Below are positions 8,578-17,806 of a stretch of 64,000 bases of DNA, piece by piece. The stretch spans positions 1 through 64,000 of the forward strand of contig CAWAIM010000030.1 of NCBI GenBank assembly GCA_963781895.1, in the 5' to 3' direction. This stretch comes from Roseiarcus sp963781895 (lineage in GTDB: Bacteria > Pseudomonadota > Alphaproteobacteria > Rhizobiales > Beijerinckiaceae). Each line of letters starts with the position of its first letter. The first letter of the stretch is position 1. The notes beneath the pieces are model-generated. The model was not told the origin of the DNA and did no database searches. It worked only from the letters and a program-made list of their open reading frames with translations. The translations under genes were made by a program, and so were the position numbers.

Positions 8578-10080
8578 TTAAGAGACGGCCTCGGTCGACA
8601 GGGCGACGAACCGCGTGCTGTCCTGCGACTTGAGGCGCATCAAGACGGCCTTTTTGCCCTCGGCCTTGGCGGCGTCGATCGCGGCGCTGACGTCCGCGGG
8701 ACGCGAGACCGGCTTGCCCGCGACGTCGAGAATGACGTCGCCGGTCTGGATGCCCTTCTGCGCCGCGGCGCCGTCGGGATCGACGTCGGCGACGACAACG
8801 CCGACCTTGCCGGCGCCGTCGACATTGGCGGCGGGCTGGAGCGTCATGCCGTATTTCGCCATGGCGGTCTTCGATTGCTCGCCGGAAACGTCGGCCTTGG
8901 CCTGCTTGTCGTCCGGCAGAGCGCCGAGCGTCAGCTTGATGGTCTGCGGCGACCCGTTGCGGATGATCGCCACCTCGACGGCCTTGTTCGGACCGAGATC
9001 GGCGACCTTGCGGGCAAGATCATGCGCGTCGGCGACCGCCTCGCCGTTGACCGACGTGATCACGTCGCCGTCCTTGACGCCGGCCGCGAAGGCGGGAGAA
9101 TCCTTTTGCGTCTTGGCCACCAGCGCGCCTTTGGCGTCCTTGAGGCCCAGGCTGTCGGCGATGTCCTGGGTCACCGGCTGGATTTCCACGCCGAGCCAGC
9201 CGCGCGCGACCTTTCCGTTGTCCTCGAGCTGCTGCACGACATTCTTGGCGACGTCGCTGGCGATGGCGAAGCCGATGCCGACGCTGCCGCCCGACGGCGA
9301 GAAGATGGCGGTGTTGACGCCGACCACCTGGCCCTCGGAATTGAAGGTCGGGCCGCCCGAATTGCCGTGATTGACCGGGGCGTCGATCTGCAGGAAGTCG
9401 TCATAGGGCCCGGAGCCGATGTCGCGTCCGCGCGCCGAGACGATGCCCGCGGTCACGGTGCCGCCGAGGCCGAACGGATTGCCGACCGCGATCACCCAAT
9501 CGCCGACCCGCGGCGGCTGGGAAGCGAAGGAGACGTAAGGATAGTTGGAGCCTTCCTTGACCTTCAGCAGCGCCAGGTCGGTCTTCGGATCCGTGCCGAC
9601 GACGCGGGCGGGAATCGTCTTGCCGTCGGAGGTGGTGATGGTCACATCCTTGGCGTGTTCGACGACATGATTGTTGGTGACGATGTAGCCGTCGGAGGAA
9701 ATGAAGAAGCCGGAGCCCAGCGCCATGCCCTGACGCGGCCTTTCGCGATCCGGCCCGTTGCGCTCGCCGAACTGGCGGAAGAAATGCTCGAACGGCGTGC
9801 CCTTGAAGTCGGGCGTCGCCTGCATCGAGCCGTCGTCCGACGCGTTCACCACGTCGAGCTTGACCTTGACCGAGACGACCGCGCCTTTGACGTGATCGAC
9901 GACATCGGCGAACGACATGGGAGCGGCGGAAGCGACGCTGGCGGCGGCAAGGGCGGGATTGGACGCGAGCGGCAGCGCCTCGAACGTCACGGCGCCGACG
10001 GTCGCGATGGCCGCCGCGCCGAGCAACGCTGCGCGGAGCGACTTTGCCGGGCTCCGGCGGGGCGTGGATGTGTTGAACAC
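8578..10080 (-). CDS. Periplasmic serine endoprotease of the DegP/HtrA (Do) family
   Basis: A 500-residue trypsin-like protease and chaperone for misfolded envelope proteins. A basic N-terminus and hydrophobic segment (about 14-48, ending near ALA) form a signal peptide. The protease domain carries H138 (TNNHVVE), D168 (KTDLALL) and S241 (GNSGGP), a complete triad, followed by two PDZ domains (about 290-380 and 420-495). The start is GTG 10080 with a GGAGAAGAAG ribosome site just upstream. It is a single gene with its own hairpin terminator. Confidence 0.93.
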   Translation of the reverse strand: MFNTSTPRRSPAKSLRAALLGAAAIATVGAVTFEALPLASNPALAAASVASAAPMSFADVVDHVKGAVVSVKVKLDVVNASDDGSMQATPDFKGTPFEHFFRQFGERNGPDRERPRQGMALGSGFFISSDGYIVTNNHVVEHAKDVTITTSDGKTIPARVVGTDPKTDLALLKVKEGSNYPYVSFASQPPRVGDWVIAVGNPFGLGGTVTAGIVSARGRDIGSGPYDDFLQIDAPVNHGNSGGPTFNSEGQVVGVNTAIFSPSGGSVGIGFAIASDVAKNVVQQLEDNGKVARGWLGVEIQPVTQDIADSLGLKDAKGALVAKTQKDSPAFAAGVKDGDVITSVNGEAVADAHDLARKVADLGPNKAVEVAIIRNGSPQTIKLTLGALPDDKQAKADVSGEQSKTAMAKYGMTLQPAANVDGAGKVGVVVADVDPDGAAAQKGIQTGDVILDVAGKPVSRPADVSAAIDAAKAEGKKAVLMRLKSQDSTRFVALSTEAVS

Positions 10081-10312
10081 GTCTTCTTCTCCATATTGAG
10101 AGATTCGCCGGCGCGAAAAGTCGTCCGACGCGATGGAGCCTTTATGCCGGCGCCGCCGTTACCCTGCGATGGCTGGGATGTGAAAGCTTGGTAAGCTCGA
10201 GCTTGCGCCGCCGCCGAGGGCGCCCGCGCCGGCTGAGATCGCGGCTGTGCTGTTCCGGCCGTGCGGCAAAGCGCCGCAGACCGCAATCGCGCCGGGCGGC
10301 CCTTCGAGCCGC

Positions 10313-11048
10313 TCAGCCCGCGAGCAACAACTCCTCGAGCCGCTCCCGCCAGCTCGCCGCGTCCCGCGCCGGAGCGCGGAACTGCGCGCGCGCGGCGCGG
10401 CCGCCGGCGGCCAGATCCAGGCCTTCGGCGTCGAGGCCGATCGCGCGCCACACCCGGCGCCCCGCGTGCTTCTTGCTTCCCGCCAATCGCGCGATCGTCG
10501 CATCGCCGCGGGCGTTGACCTCATCGATCAGGCGCGGCTCCGCCTCGGCGAGCTCGGCCTCCGCCTCGCGGGAGGCCAGGATGTCGGCAGGGGTCAGCGC
10601 ATTGGCGCGGCCGAAGCCGCCGTTGAAGTGGACATTGTCGATCTTCAGCCGAAAATGCGCGAAATCGGCGAAACTCGGCGTAGAGCGCGGCCTTGGGATT
10701 GCGCTGCAGATAGCGCAGCCGCGCCCGCGGGTCGGCGCAACGTTCGATCCGGCCGCCGAGCGTCAGGCGCGGGTGGTTGAGGGGATCGCCGCGCTCGGGC
10801 GATTCGGCGAGCAGCAGCGACGCGCGAGGGTCGCCGGCGAGGTTCCGGGTGTGGCGGGACAGCGTCGACATCAGGAACAGCGGCGCGCCGTCGAAATCGC
10901 TCGCCACGCCGACCAGGGTCGTCAGCGGCGCGCCGCCGTCCGGCTCCAGCGTCGCCAAGGCGGCGGTGCGGGCGAGGCGCATCAGCCGTTTGGCGTCGGC
11001 GACGGCCCGATCATCGGCGCTTTGCAGGTCGGCGGGAGCTTTCACCAT
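10313..11048 (-). pseudogene. HugZ-like pyridoxamine-oxidase-fold protein, frameshifted
   Basis: The first part (11048 to about 10673) encodes the split-barrel flavin/heme-binding domain (RTAALATLEPDGGAPLTTLV and onward). The rest, in the next frame to the TGA at 10313, encodes a C-terminal DUF2470-like domain (for example KIDNVHFNGGFGR and later LIDEVNARGD). The span of 736 bases is 245 codons plus one, so removing one base (an extra T in TTT, plus-strand 10671-10673) restores a full-length protein of the HugZ heme-utilisation/oxidase family. With the frame as given, translation would end early in unrelated sequence. It may be a sequence error or a young pseudogene. It is divergent from chvI. 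Confidence 0.8.
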
Positions 11049-11372
11049 CGCGAACTCGGGCTTGGGGCAGGGCGCGCCGGCGGACGTGGGGCGTCGGCAA
11101 GGACGCCCCTCCTTCGACGGGCTACGCCCGGCCGGGCGGAAGCGTCAAGCGCCGGCGCGATCCCGCATCGACAGGCCCGCTTGGACAGGCCCCCTGGCCA
11201 ATCGATCCAACTTCAGGGTAAACTTGCAAAAAATGCCCGCCGGACCCATGTGACTCCCGTCCGCGAAGCCGGACCCGCCGGCCCGAACACATTTTGGCCG
11301 CGAACGCTTATGATGGTCAGCTCCGGCGTCCCGGCGCGCGAGCGGGGCCGGACTCGATGAAACGGGAGCCTC
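11049..11372. other. Divergent promoter region upstream of chvI
   Basis: 324 bases between the HugZ-like gene and chvI. It must hold promoters for both directions. I see an A-rich patch near 11220-11235 but no box pair I would defend, and no plausible small gene. Confidence 0.5.
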
Positions 11373-12071
11373 ATGCCCACGATTGCCCTGGTCGACGACG
11401 ACCGCAACATCCTCACTTCCGTCTCTCTGTCCCTCGAGGCGGAGGGCTACCGGGTGCAGACCTACACCGACGGCGCCAGCGCGCTCGAAGGCCTGAAGGC
11501 CACCCCGCCCGATCTCGCGATCGTCGACATCAAGATGCCGCGCATGGACGGAATGGAGCTGTTGCGGCGCCTTCGGCAGAAGTCGGACCTGCCGGTCATC
11601 TTCCTCACCTCCAAGGACGAGGAGATCGACGAATTGTTCGGCCTCAAGATGGGCGCCGACGATTTCATCCGCAAGCCGTTTTCGCAGCGCCTGCTGGTCG
11701 AACGGGTCAAGGCCATCCTGCGCCGCTCCAATCCGAAGGACGCGGCGACGCAGAAGGAGAGCGAGGCCAAGATTCTCGAACGGGGCCGGTTGAAGATGGA
11801 CCCCGAGCGCCACACCTGCACCTGGGACGAAACGCCCGTCACCCTGACCGTGACCGAGTTCCTGATCCTGCAGGCTCTGGCGACCCGCCCGGGCGTGGTC
11901 AAGAGCCGCAACGCCCTCATGGACGCGGCCTACGACGATCAGGTCTACGTCGACGACCGCACCATCGACAGTCACATCAAGCGGCTGCGCAAGAAGTTCA
12001 AGGTGGTCGAGCCGGAATTCGAGATGATCGAAACGCTGTACGGCGTCGGCTACCGGTTCAAGGAAGGATAA
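11373..12071 (+). CDS. chvI: Response regulator ChvI (OmpR family)
   Basis: A 232-residue regulator with a receiver domain (about 1-120) and a winged-helix DNA-binding domain (about 135-230). The acidic pocket DDD at 8-10, phospho-acceptor D52 in IVDIKMPRMDG, the conserved T/S in FLTSK and K in FIRKPF are present. The C-terminal wing ends in ETLYGVGYRF. Identity as ChvI rather than another OmpR-type regulator rests on sequence and on the following chvG and hprK, the standard order in Hyphomicrobiales, where it controls envelope stress, succinoglycan and acid responses. Confidence 0.93.
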   Translation: MPTIALVDDDRNILTSVSLSLEAEGYRVQTYTDGASALEGLKATPPDLAIVDIKMPRMDGMELLRRLRQKSDLPVIFLTSKDEEIDELFGLKMGADDFIRKPFSQRLLVERVKAILRRSNPKDAATQKESEAKILERGRLKMDPERHTCTWDETPVTLTVTEFLILQALATRPGVVKSRNALMDAAYDDQVYVDDRTIDSHIKRLRKKFKVVEPEFEMIETLYGVGYRFKEG

Positions 12072-12093
12072 GCGGCTCGGTCGAGCCGATGCC

Positions 12094-13950
12094 ATGAGCG
12101 CTGAAGCACGTCGCGACCGCATCGTCGACTCCGCGATCTCGCGGCGCCGCCGGCTGTGGCTCCGCGCGCGCACGGCGTTCGCCTGGCGTTTTGTGACGGC
12201 CCGCTTTTCGTCCTCGCTCACGCGCCGGATCGTGGTCCTCAATCTCGGCGGCCTCGTGGTCCTGGTGATCGGCTTCCTTGTTCTCAACCAGTTCCGAGCC
12301 GACATCATCGCCGCCCGGGTGCAAAGTCTGACGACCCAGGCCAACATCATCTCCGCCGCGATCGCGGCGTCCGCGGCGGTCGACACCGATACGATCACGG
12401 TCGATCCGGACAAGCTGCTCCAGCTTGCGCCGGGCGAAAGCGCGGCGCCGTCGCCGAGCGACGAGGACGCAATTCAGTTTTCGATCAATCCCGAGCGCAT
12501 CGGACCGGTGCTGCATCGCCTCGTCACTCCGACGCACACGCGGGCGCGCATTTACGATCGCGATGGACGGCTGTTGCTCGATTCGCGTTCCCTCACCATG
12601 CGCGGAGCCGTCATTCGCTCGGATCTGCCCGAATCGGCCGAGCGGCGCGGCCTCTTGGACTGGGCGAGCAATGCGCTGCGGAGATTCTTCTATGCGCCGG
12701 CCAATCATCATGACGTGGACCCTTGGCTCGCGGACAGCAAGTCGATGCCGGAAGTCGCCGACGCGCTGGAGGGCAAGACGAAGTCGGTCGTACGCGTCAA
12801 CGAGGAGGGCGAAACGATCGTCTCGGTCGCCGTGCCGATCCAGCGCATGACGGCGACGCGCGGAGCGCTTCAGCTTTCGACCCAGGGCGGCGCGATCGAC
12901 AACGTGATCGCCTCCGAGCGCTGGGCGCTGCTGCGCTTCTTCCTCGTGCTCGCGGCGGTCATGCTGATCCTCTCGCTGTCGCTCGCCAACACGATCGCTG
13001 AGCCGGTTCGTCGGCTCGCCGAAGCAGCCGAGCGGGTGCGGCGCGGCATCCGATCGCGACAGCAAATTCCCGATTTCACGTCGCGGTCCGACGAGATCGG
13101 CCATCTGTCGCGCGCTTTGCGCGGAATGACCCAGGCGCTCTACAATCGCCTCGATGCGATCGAGAGCTTCGCGGCCGATGTCGCTCATGAACTGAAAAAT
13201 CCGCTGACATCGCTGCGCAGCGCCCTTGAAACGCTGCCCCGGGTCGACGCCGGCCAATCGCGCGACCGGCTCATCGCCGTCATGCAGCACGACGTGCGTC
13301 GGCTCGACCGGCTGATTTCGGACATCTCCAACGCCTCGCGCCTCGACGCCGAACTGGCCCGCGACGATGCGGGCCCCGTCGACGTCGCGGCGCTGCTGCG
13401 GGCGGTGGTGGCGATGGCGCAGGAGTCGCCGCGCAGCAATGGCGCGCGGATCGAGCTTTCGATCCCGGTGCGGCGCGGCAAGCACGCGGTAGGCGACTAC
13501 TTCGTCCTCGGGCACGATTCCCGTTTGGCCCAGGTCGTCACCAATCTCATCGACAACGCCTGCTCGTTTTCTGAGCCGGGCGGCGTGGTCCGTGTCGCGC
13601 TCGGGCGAACCAGCGCGTCGCCGGGAGCCGAAGAGGGGGCGCGCGAGGATCGTCTCGTCATCACGGTCGATGATGACGGCCCGGGCATTCCCCCGCACGC
13701 GCTGGAGAGAATCTTCGAGCGGTTCTATACCGACAGACCGAATCAGGGTTTTGGGCAGAATTCCGGCTTAGGACTGTCGATTTCGCGCCAAATCGTCGAG
13801 GCGCATGGCGGGCGGATCTGGGCTGCAAACCGGCCGGCGGATCCGAAGTCCGTTCGGATCGCCGAGCCGGTCCATGAACAGCGCGACGAACCCGCCAGCC
13901 ACGGCGGCGGCGCGCGTTTCGTGATCGAGCTGCCGGCGTTCATGGCATGA
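12094..13950 (+). CDS. chvG: Sensor histidine kinase ChvG (ExoS)
   Basis: A 618-residue inner-membrane kinase partnered with ChvI. Membrane helix one is at about 46-66, a periplasmic sensor domain follows to about 275, then helix two (about 278-298), a HAMP linker, and the kinase core with H365 in VAHELKNPLTSL, N-box TNLIDNAC, G1 box DDGPGIPP and G2 box GLGLSI. All catalytic boxes are intact. It begins 22 bases after chvI and its last codon overlaps hprK by 4 bases, so the set is one operon. Confidence 0.94.
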   Translation: MSAEARRDRIVDSAISRRRRLWLRARTAFAWRFVTARFSSSLTRRIVVLNLGGLVVLVIGFLVLNQFRADIIAARVQSLTTQANIISAAIAASAAVDTDTITVDPDKLLQLAPGESAAPSPSDEDAIQFSINPERIGPVLHRLVTPTHTRARIYDRDGRLLLDSRSLTMRGAVIRSDLPESAERRGLLDWASNALRRFFYAPANHHDVDPWLADSKSMPEVADALEGKTKSVVRVNEEGETIVSVAVPIQRMTATRGALQLSTQGGAIDNVIASERWALLRFFLVLAAVMLILSLSLANTIAEPVRRLAEAAERVRRGIRSRQQIPDFTSRSDEIGHLSRALRGMTQALYNRLDAIESFAADVAHELKNPLTSLRSALETLPRVDAGQSRDRLIAVMQHDVRRLDRLISDISNASRLDAELARDDAGPVDVAALLRAVVAMAQESPRSNGARIELSIPVRRGKHAVGDYFVLGHDSRLAQVVTNLIDNACSFSEPGGVVRVALGRTSASPGAEEGAREDRLVITVDDDGPGIPPHALERIFERFYTDRPNQGFGQNSGLGLSISRQIVEAHGGRIWAANRPADPKSVRIAEPVHEQRDEPASHGGGARFVIELPAFMA

Positions 13951-14501
13951 GCGCCAAGCCCGCGGCTCGAGCGACTGGCCTCCACGCGACGGCTGTTATT
14001 TACGGCGAAAGCGGAGTGCTGATCCTGGGACCGGCGGGTTCGGGCAAGAGCGCGCTGGCGCTGGCGTTGCTGGCGCGCGCGCGCGGCGCCGACGCGTTCG
14101 GCGCGCTGGTGGGGGACGATCGCGTTTATGTCCGTCAGGCGGGGGGGCGGCTGGTCGCGTCAGGGGCTGTCCATATGGCCGGAATCGTCGAGCGAAGGAC
14201 GGCCGGCTTGATTGCCGTCGGCCACGAACCCGCGGCCGTCGCCAGGCTGGCGGTTGAACTCAGCGGACGCGGTCGGACTTGGCCGCGGTTGCCGGACGCG
14301 CCAGACACTCTGGCGATCGAGGGCGTCAGAGTGCCCCGGCTTGCCCTCGAGTCCGGGCTGAGCGCCGCCGATCAGGCGCTCGCTGTCGACGAACGTCTAA
14401 AGACTTTGGCGGCAGACAACTCCGAACTTCCCCGAATTTCACTTGAACATTGCGCCGCAGTGCACAAAAATGAGGGTTCTGTGACTTCGCCACCCGCTTG
14501 A
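13947..14501 (+). CDS. hprK: HPr kinase/phosphorylase, short alphaproteobacterial form
   Basis: 184 residues corresponding only to the C-terminal kinase domain of Gram-positive HprK. The Walker A motif GPAGSGKS is at 28-35, with an HprK-type magnesium-binding GDDRV and the AGIVERR segment downstream. The enzyme phosphorylates HPr on serine and can reverse this, linking energy or nitrogen status to the phosphotransferase chain. Overlap (ATGA) with chvG and closeness to the EIIA and HPr genes support the assignment. Confidence 0.92.
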   Translation: MSAKPAARATGLHATAVIYGESGVLILGPAGSGKSALALALLARARGADAFGALVGDDRVYVRQAGGRLVASGAVHMAGIVERRTAGLIAVGHEPAAVARLAVELSGRGRTWPRLPDAPDTLAIEGVRVPRLALESGLSAADQALAVDERLKTLAADNSELPRISLEHCAAVHKNEGSVTSPPA

Positions 14502-14542
14502 TCGGCGCTGGACGGGTGAGCCGATCGACTGATGGAAAATTA

Positions 14543-14944
14543 ATGATTGGAATGGTCCTCGTGACCCACGGCCAGCTCGCTGCTGGTTTTCGGGCAGCTC
14601 TAGAGCACGTCGTGGGACCGCAGTCTCAACTCGAGACGATCACTATCGGTCCCGACGACGACATGGAACAGCGGCGTTCCGATATCCTCAACGCCGCGGC
14701 GCGCGTTCAGGACGGCGGCGGCGTGGTGATTCTGACCGACATGTTCGGCGGCACGCCGTCGAATCTTGCGATTTCCGTCATGGACGGAGGCCGCATCGAG
14801 GTGATCTGCGGCGTCAATCTGCCGATGTTGATCAAGCTCGCGACAATGCGTGACACCGTCGACCTCGACCACGCCGTCCTGGAGGCCCGAGACGCGGGAC
14901 GAAAATACATCACGATCGCCAGCAAGGTCCTGGCCGGACAATGA
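14543..14944 (+). CDS. PTS EIIA component, mannose family (regulatory)
   Basis: A 133-residue EIIA-Man fold protein. The phosphorylatable histidine is H9 in LVTHGQLA, and the DMFGGTPSN motif is typical of the family. With no sugar permease nearby, it probably acts as a phosphate-state sensor, as described for rhizobial ManX/EIIA proteins that control PHB, cobalt or PTS-Ntr outputs. ATG 14543 follows a GGA ribosome site; upstream ATG-less open frame from 14498 is unlikely. It overlaps HPr by 4 bases. Confidence 0.92.
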   Translation: MIGMVLVTHGQLAAGFRAALEHVVGPQSQLETITIGPDDDMEQRRSDILNAAARVQDGGGVVILTDMFGGTPSNLAISVMDGGRIEVICGVNLPMLIKLATMRDTVDLDHAVLEARDAGRKYITIASKVLAGQ

Positions 14945-15264
14945 GCCGGCCCGCCTTCGAAGACGACTGCCCGCCGCCGCCGGAATTTCCCGGGGCGGTG
15001 TCGCGCGACCTGCAGATCGTCAACCGCAAAGGGCTGCACGCTCGCGCGACCGCGAAGTTCGTTCAATGCGTCGACCGCTTCAACGCCACGATCAAGGTCA
15101 CCCGCTGCGGCGAGACGGTCGGCGGCGATTCGATCATGGGCATCCTGACTCTCGGCGCGGGCCTCGGATCGACGATCACCGTCTCCGCCTCGGGCGTCGA
15201 GGCGCGAGCGGCGCTGGACGCGCTCGACGAACTCGTCTCCAGCCGATTCGGCGAGGACGAATGA
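14941..15264 (+). CDS. Phosphocarrier protein HPr
   Basis: 107 residues, slightly long because of an acidic/proline-rich N-terminal extension of about 20. The active-site histidine is H33 in NRKGLHARATAKF, and the regulatory serine is S64 in GDSIMGIL, the site expected to be phosphorylated by the upstream HprK. Both sites being intact shows a working two-site HPr. It is the last gene of the chvI-chvG-hprK-EIIA-HPr unit and converges on lptB. Confidence 0.94.
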   Translation: MSRPAFEDDCPPPPEFPGAVSRDLQIVNRKGLHARATAKFVQCVDRFNATIKVTRCGETVGGDSIMGILTLGAGLGSTITVSASGVEARAALDALDELVSSRFGEDE

Positions 15265-15310
15265 GGCCCGGCCGTCGCTCGCCAGCTTCGGCGCCGATCC
15301 GCTTTATCGA

Positions 15311-16147
15311 CTACATGCGGAAGTCTTCGCCCAGATAGAACCGCCGAACGTCGGGGTGGGCGATGATCGCTTCCGGCGGGCCTTCAGTCAGCACGTGCCC
15401 GGTGTGGATGATATAGGCGCGGTCGATCAGCCCGAGCGTCTCGCGCACGTTGTGGTCGGTGATCAGCACGCCGATTCCGCGCTGCTTGAGGTGGCGCACC
15501 AGATCCTGAATATCGCCGACCGCGATCGGGTCGATGCCCGCGAAAGGTTCGTCGAGCAGCATGAAAGACGGTTTGCACGCCAGCGCGCGCGCGATCTCGC
15601 AGCGTCGCCGCTCGCCGCCCGACAATGAGATCGAGGGCGCCCTTCGCACGCGCGCGATGTCGAATTCGGCGAGCAGAGATTCCAGCGTGGCCTTGCGCGC
15701 CTCGCGGTCGGGCTCGTTGACCTCGAGTACGGCGCGAATATTGTCCTCGACGTTGAGACCGCGGAAGATCGAGGCCTCTTGCGGCAGATAGCCGACCCCG
15801 AGCCGGGCTCTCTGAAACATCGGCAGGCTGGTCACGTCGTGGCCGTCGAGTTCGATCTCGCCCTTGTCGGGTTTCACCAGGCCGGTGATCATGTAGAAGA
15901 CGGTGGTCTTGCCCGCCCCGTTGGGCCCGAGCAGTCCGACCGCTTCGCCGCGCCGCACCGAAATGCTGACATCCTGCACGACCATGCGGCCGCGGTAGCC
16001 CTTGCCGAGATGATGCACCGCCAGAACGCCCGGACCGCCGGCAACGCTCGATGACGCGGCCGGGATCTGTCGAGCGCGGCCGGCGGCGAACCATTTTCGC
16101 CACCCTTCCGGCGCGCCGACGTTCTCGCGAAGCAATTCCTCGCTCAC
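15311..16147 (-). CDS. lptB: LPS export ABC transporter ATP-binding protein LptB
   Basis: A 278-residue ATPase that powers LPS extraction with LptF/LptG. Walker A GPNGAGKTT, signature SLSGGERRR, Walker B FMLLDEPFAG and the switch histidine region (ITDHNVRETL) are all present. The GTG start at 16147 overlaps the lptA stop as GTGA. That gives an N-terminal extension of about 40 residues before the usual LptB start (VLAVHHLGKGY), a common alphaproteobacterial feature. The frame is open much further upstream, but that part is out-of-frame lptA. Confidence 0.93.
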   Translation of the reverse strand: MSEELLRENVGAPEGWRKWFAAGRARQIPAASSSVAGGPGVLAVHHLGKGYRGRMVVQDVSISVRRGEAVGLLGPNGAGKTTVFYMITGLVKPDKGEIELDGHDVTSLPMFQRARLGVGYLPQEASIFRGLNVEDNIRAVLEVNEPDREARKATLESLLAEFDIARVRRAPSISLSGGERRRCEIARALACKPSFMLLDEPFAGIDPIAVGDIQDLVRHLKQRGIGVLITDHNVRETLGLIDRAYIIHTGHVLTEGPPEAIIAHPDVRRFYLGEDFRM

Positions 16148-16851
16148 GGGCAAGCGCTTGTGTCGGCTGGATCGGACGGCGCGCGAAAGCTCGACAACGC
16201 GGCGGCTCCTACTTTCGGCTTGGGCTGGTCGCCGCCCGACGGGATGAATTGCCCGTGAACCCGTCCCGACTTGGCGTTGGTGTCGATCGTCGCCTGGCTG
16301 GTCTTCAGGTCGTAGGTCAGTTTGTCGCCCTTCGTCACGTTTTGTCCGTCGCTGAGGGTGACGTGTCCGATCAGCAGCACCCTGTTCTCCGCCTTGTCGT
16401 AGATGGCGCTGTCGCCGGTGGCGACCTGGGTCTTGGAGACGACGGTGACCGGCCCCGCGGCCTCGAGGCGCTTGACGCCAGAATTGGTCGGGGCCTCCCC
16501 CGAAGCGTCCTTGGCCTCGGCAGTCCCCTGCGCCGGCGAACGGTCGAGATAGACGGTCATGACCGAGCAGGTCATTTTGGTGTCGCCCTGAATGACCACG
16601 ACATTGCCAGTATAAACCGCCTTCCGCTCCTTGTCGTAATAGACAAGCTTGTCGGCGTCGATCGAGATCGGCTCCTTCGAGCTCGTTCCAGGGAGGATTT
16701 GGATCGGGCTGGCGGAACTCTGGCTCGCGGACCCCTGAGTGGCGGAACTCTGGCGAGCGGGCTTGGATTCGGCCCACGCGCCATTGACGGCGACAATCAG
16801 CGCAAGCGCCAGCAGGGCCGACCCGAGGGAACCGATCGCGGCCTTTGTCAT
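16144..16851 (-). CDS. lptA: LPS transport periplasmic protein LptA (OstA-like)
   Basis: 235 residues with an N-terminal signal peptide (about 1-28, ending in GAWAES) and an OstA/jelly-roll domain (PISIDADKLVYYDKERKAV and repeats such as DKAENRVLLIGHV). It would form the periplasmic LPS bridge. Between signal and domain lies a serine/glutamine-rich spacer with a repeated QSSA-type motif. It overlaps lptC (ATGA) upstream and lptB (GTGA) downstream, so translation is coupled. Confidence 0.92.
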   Translation of the reverse strand: MTKAAIGSLGSALLALALIVAVNGAWAESKPARQSSATQGSASQSSASPIQILPGTSSKEPISIDADKLVYYDKERKAVYTGNVVVIQGDTKMTCSVMTVYLDRSPAQGTAEAKDASGEAPTNSGVKRLEAAGPVTVVSKTQVATGDSAIYDKAENRVLLIGHVTLSDGQNVTKGDKLTYDLKTSQATIDTNAKSGRVHGQFIPSGGDQPKPKVGAAALSSFRAPSDPADTSACP

Positions 16852-17606
16852 GGATTGTTCCTGTTTGCGTCGCTGTCTGGCGCGGCGTCGGCCTTGGGGA
16901 TGATTTGCGTCCTAACGTGGCCCTCGAAGATCAACTCCTGGCCGTTGTTGCGCGCCGTGGCGCGATCGCCGGTGATGGTCGTCCCATCGCCGACGTGAAC
17001 CTCGACAGGTTCGCTACTTTGATAGACTCCGGTCTTAAAGTCGATGTCGGCGCTTCGCAGCCGCACTTCGAAACGCGCATTGCTGATTCGCACGTTCTTT
17101 GACAGACTCATGTGCTCGCGCACGCTGTCATAGACCCCGGCGTCGGCGCTGAGATGCGTCGATTCCCCCTGCGCCTTGCCGATTTCCCCGTCGAGCTTCT
17201 GCAGTTCCATAGTGGTCGGATTCGCGATGTCTTGAAGCGCGCGCTCGGCGGTCAACTCGTAGGGCTGTCCGTCGCTGCGAAAACCGGCGAGCTTTGGCCG
17301 GACCATCGTGATCTTGGTGCCTTCGACCGTGAGGTTGGAGAAGCTGAGCGCGCCCAGCTTGGTCGCAAACGGATTGAAGATCGCGATCCCGATCATCGCC
17401 GCCACCGATCCCAGTCCGCCCACGAGGATCGCCACGCGCAGGAACCGCACCCGCGCCGAGCGCCGTCTGGCTTTGGCGAAGGCCCGCTCGCGATCAGGCG
17501 GCGGCGCGATGGCGAGGCGAGGCGCGCCGGCGCGCACGGCCAGCGCCGCCGCCCGCCCCACACCGTTGACGCCAGCCGTCATCGCGCCGCCCCGTAACGC
17601 CGCCAT
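16848..17606 (-). CDS. lptC: LPS export protein LptC
   Basis: About 252 residues: a long cytoplasmic N-terminus, one membrane helix (FLRVAILVGGLGSVAAMIG) and a periplasmic OstA-like domain ending in GHVRTQII. LptC passes LPS from the LptBFG complex to LptA. I chose ATG 17606 because GGA sits 8 bases upstream; a GTG at 17627 in the same frame has no ribosome site. It is first gene of lptC-lptA-lptB. Confidence 0.88.
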   Translation of the reverse strand: MAALRGGAMTAGVNGVGRAAALAVRAGAPRLAIAPPPDRERAFAKARRRSARVRFLRVAILVGGLGSVAAMIGIAIFNPFATKLGALSFSNLTVEGTKITMVRPKLAGFRSDGQPYELTAERALQDIANPTTMELQKLDGEIGKAQGESTHLSADAGVYDSVREHMSLSKNVRISNARFEVRLRSADIDFKTGVYQSSEPVEVHVGDGTTITGDRATARNNGQELIFEGHVRTQIIPKADAAPDSDANRNNP

Positions 17607-17724
17607 CGAATTCCGTTCGTGTGCCACAGCTTGCGGAGGAAACCGAAATGGATGGCGAAGTTAGGGCCGGTAACCACAGAAGGCAAAGGCAATTCGAGCC
17701 GGACGCGCTTTATGAATCGTCCGC

Positions 17725-17764
17725 GGGAGAGGCCTGCCGAAGCCTGGGAGAGGCCTGCGGAAGC
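17725..17764. repeat. Two tandem copies of a 19-bp unit
   Basis: Two copies of a 19-base unit (17725-17743 and 17746-17764, period 21) differ at one position in the segment GGCCTGC[C/G]GAAGC. They lie in the 180-base gap between the lptC start and the hisG stop. The repeat contains the palindrome AGGCCT. It could be replication slippage or a paired regulatory site. Confidence 0.55.
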
Positions 17765-17806
17765 TCAATCTATTCACAAACTCAGGCCGTTGAGTTGAAA
17801 CGCTGT

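Noticed and set aside
8209..10194. 661-codon open frame on the plus strand
   Set aside because: It is antisense to degP, which has a full catalytic triad, signal peptide and PDZ domains. The antisense product is D/R/G-rich shadow sequence.
12058..13698. 546-codon open frame on the minus strand
   Set aside because: Antisense to chvG; arginine-rich shadow without any motif.
15311..16777. 488-residue version of LptB
   Set aside because: The first 200 or so residues are lptA read in another frame. The GTGA overlap at 16147 gives the natural start.
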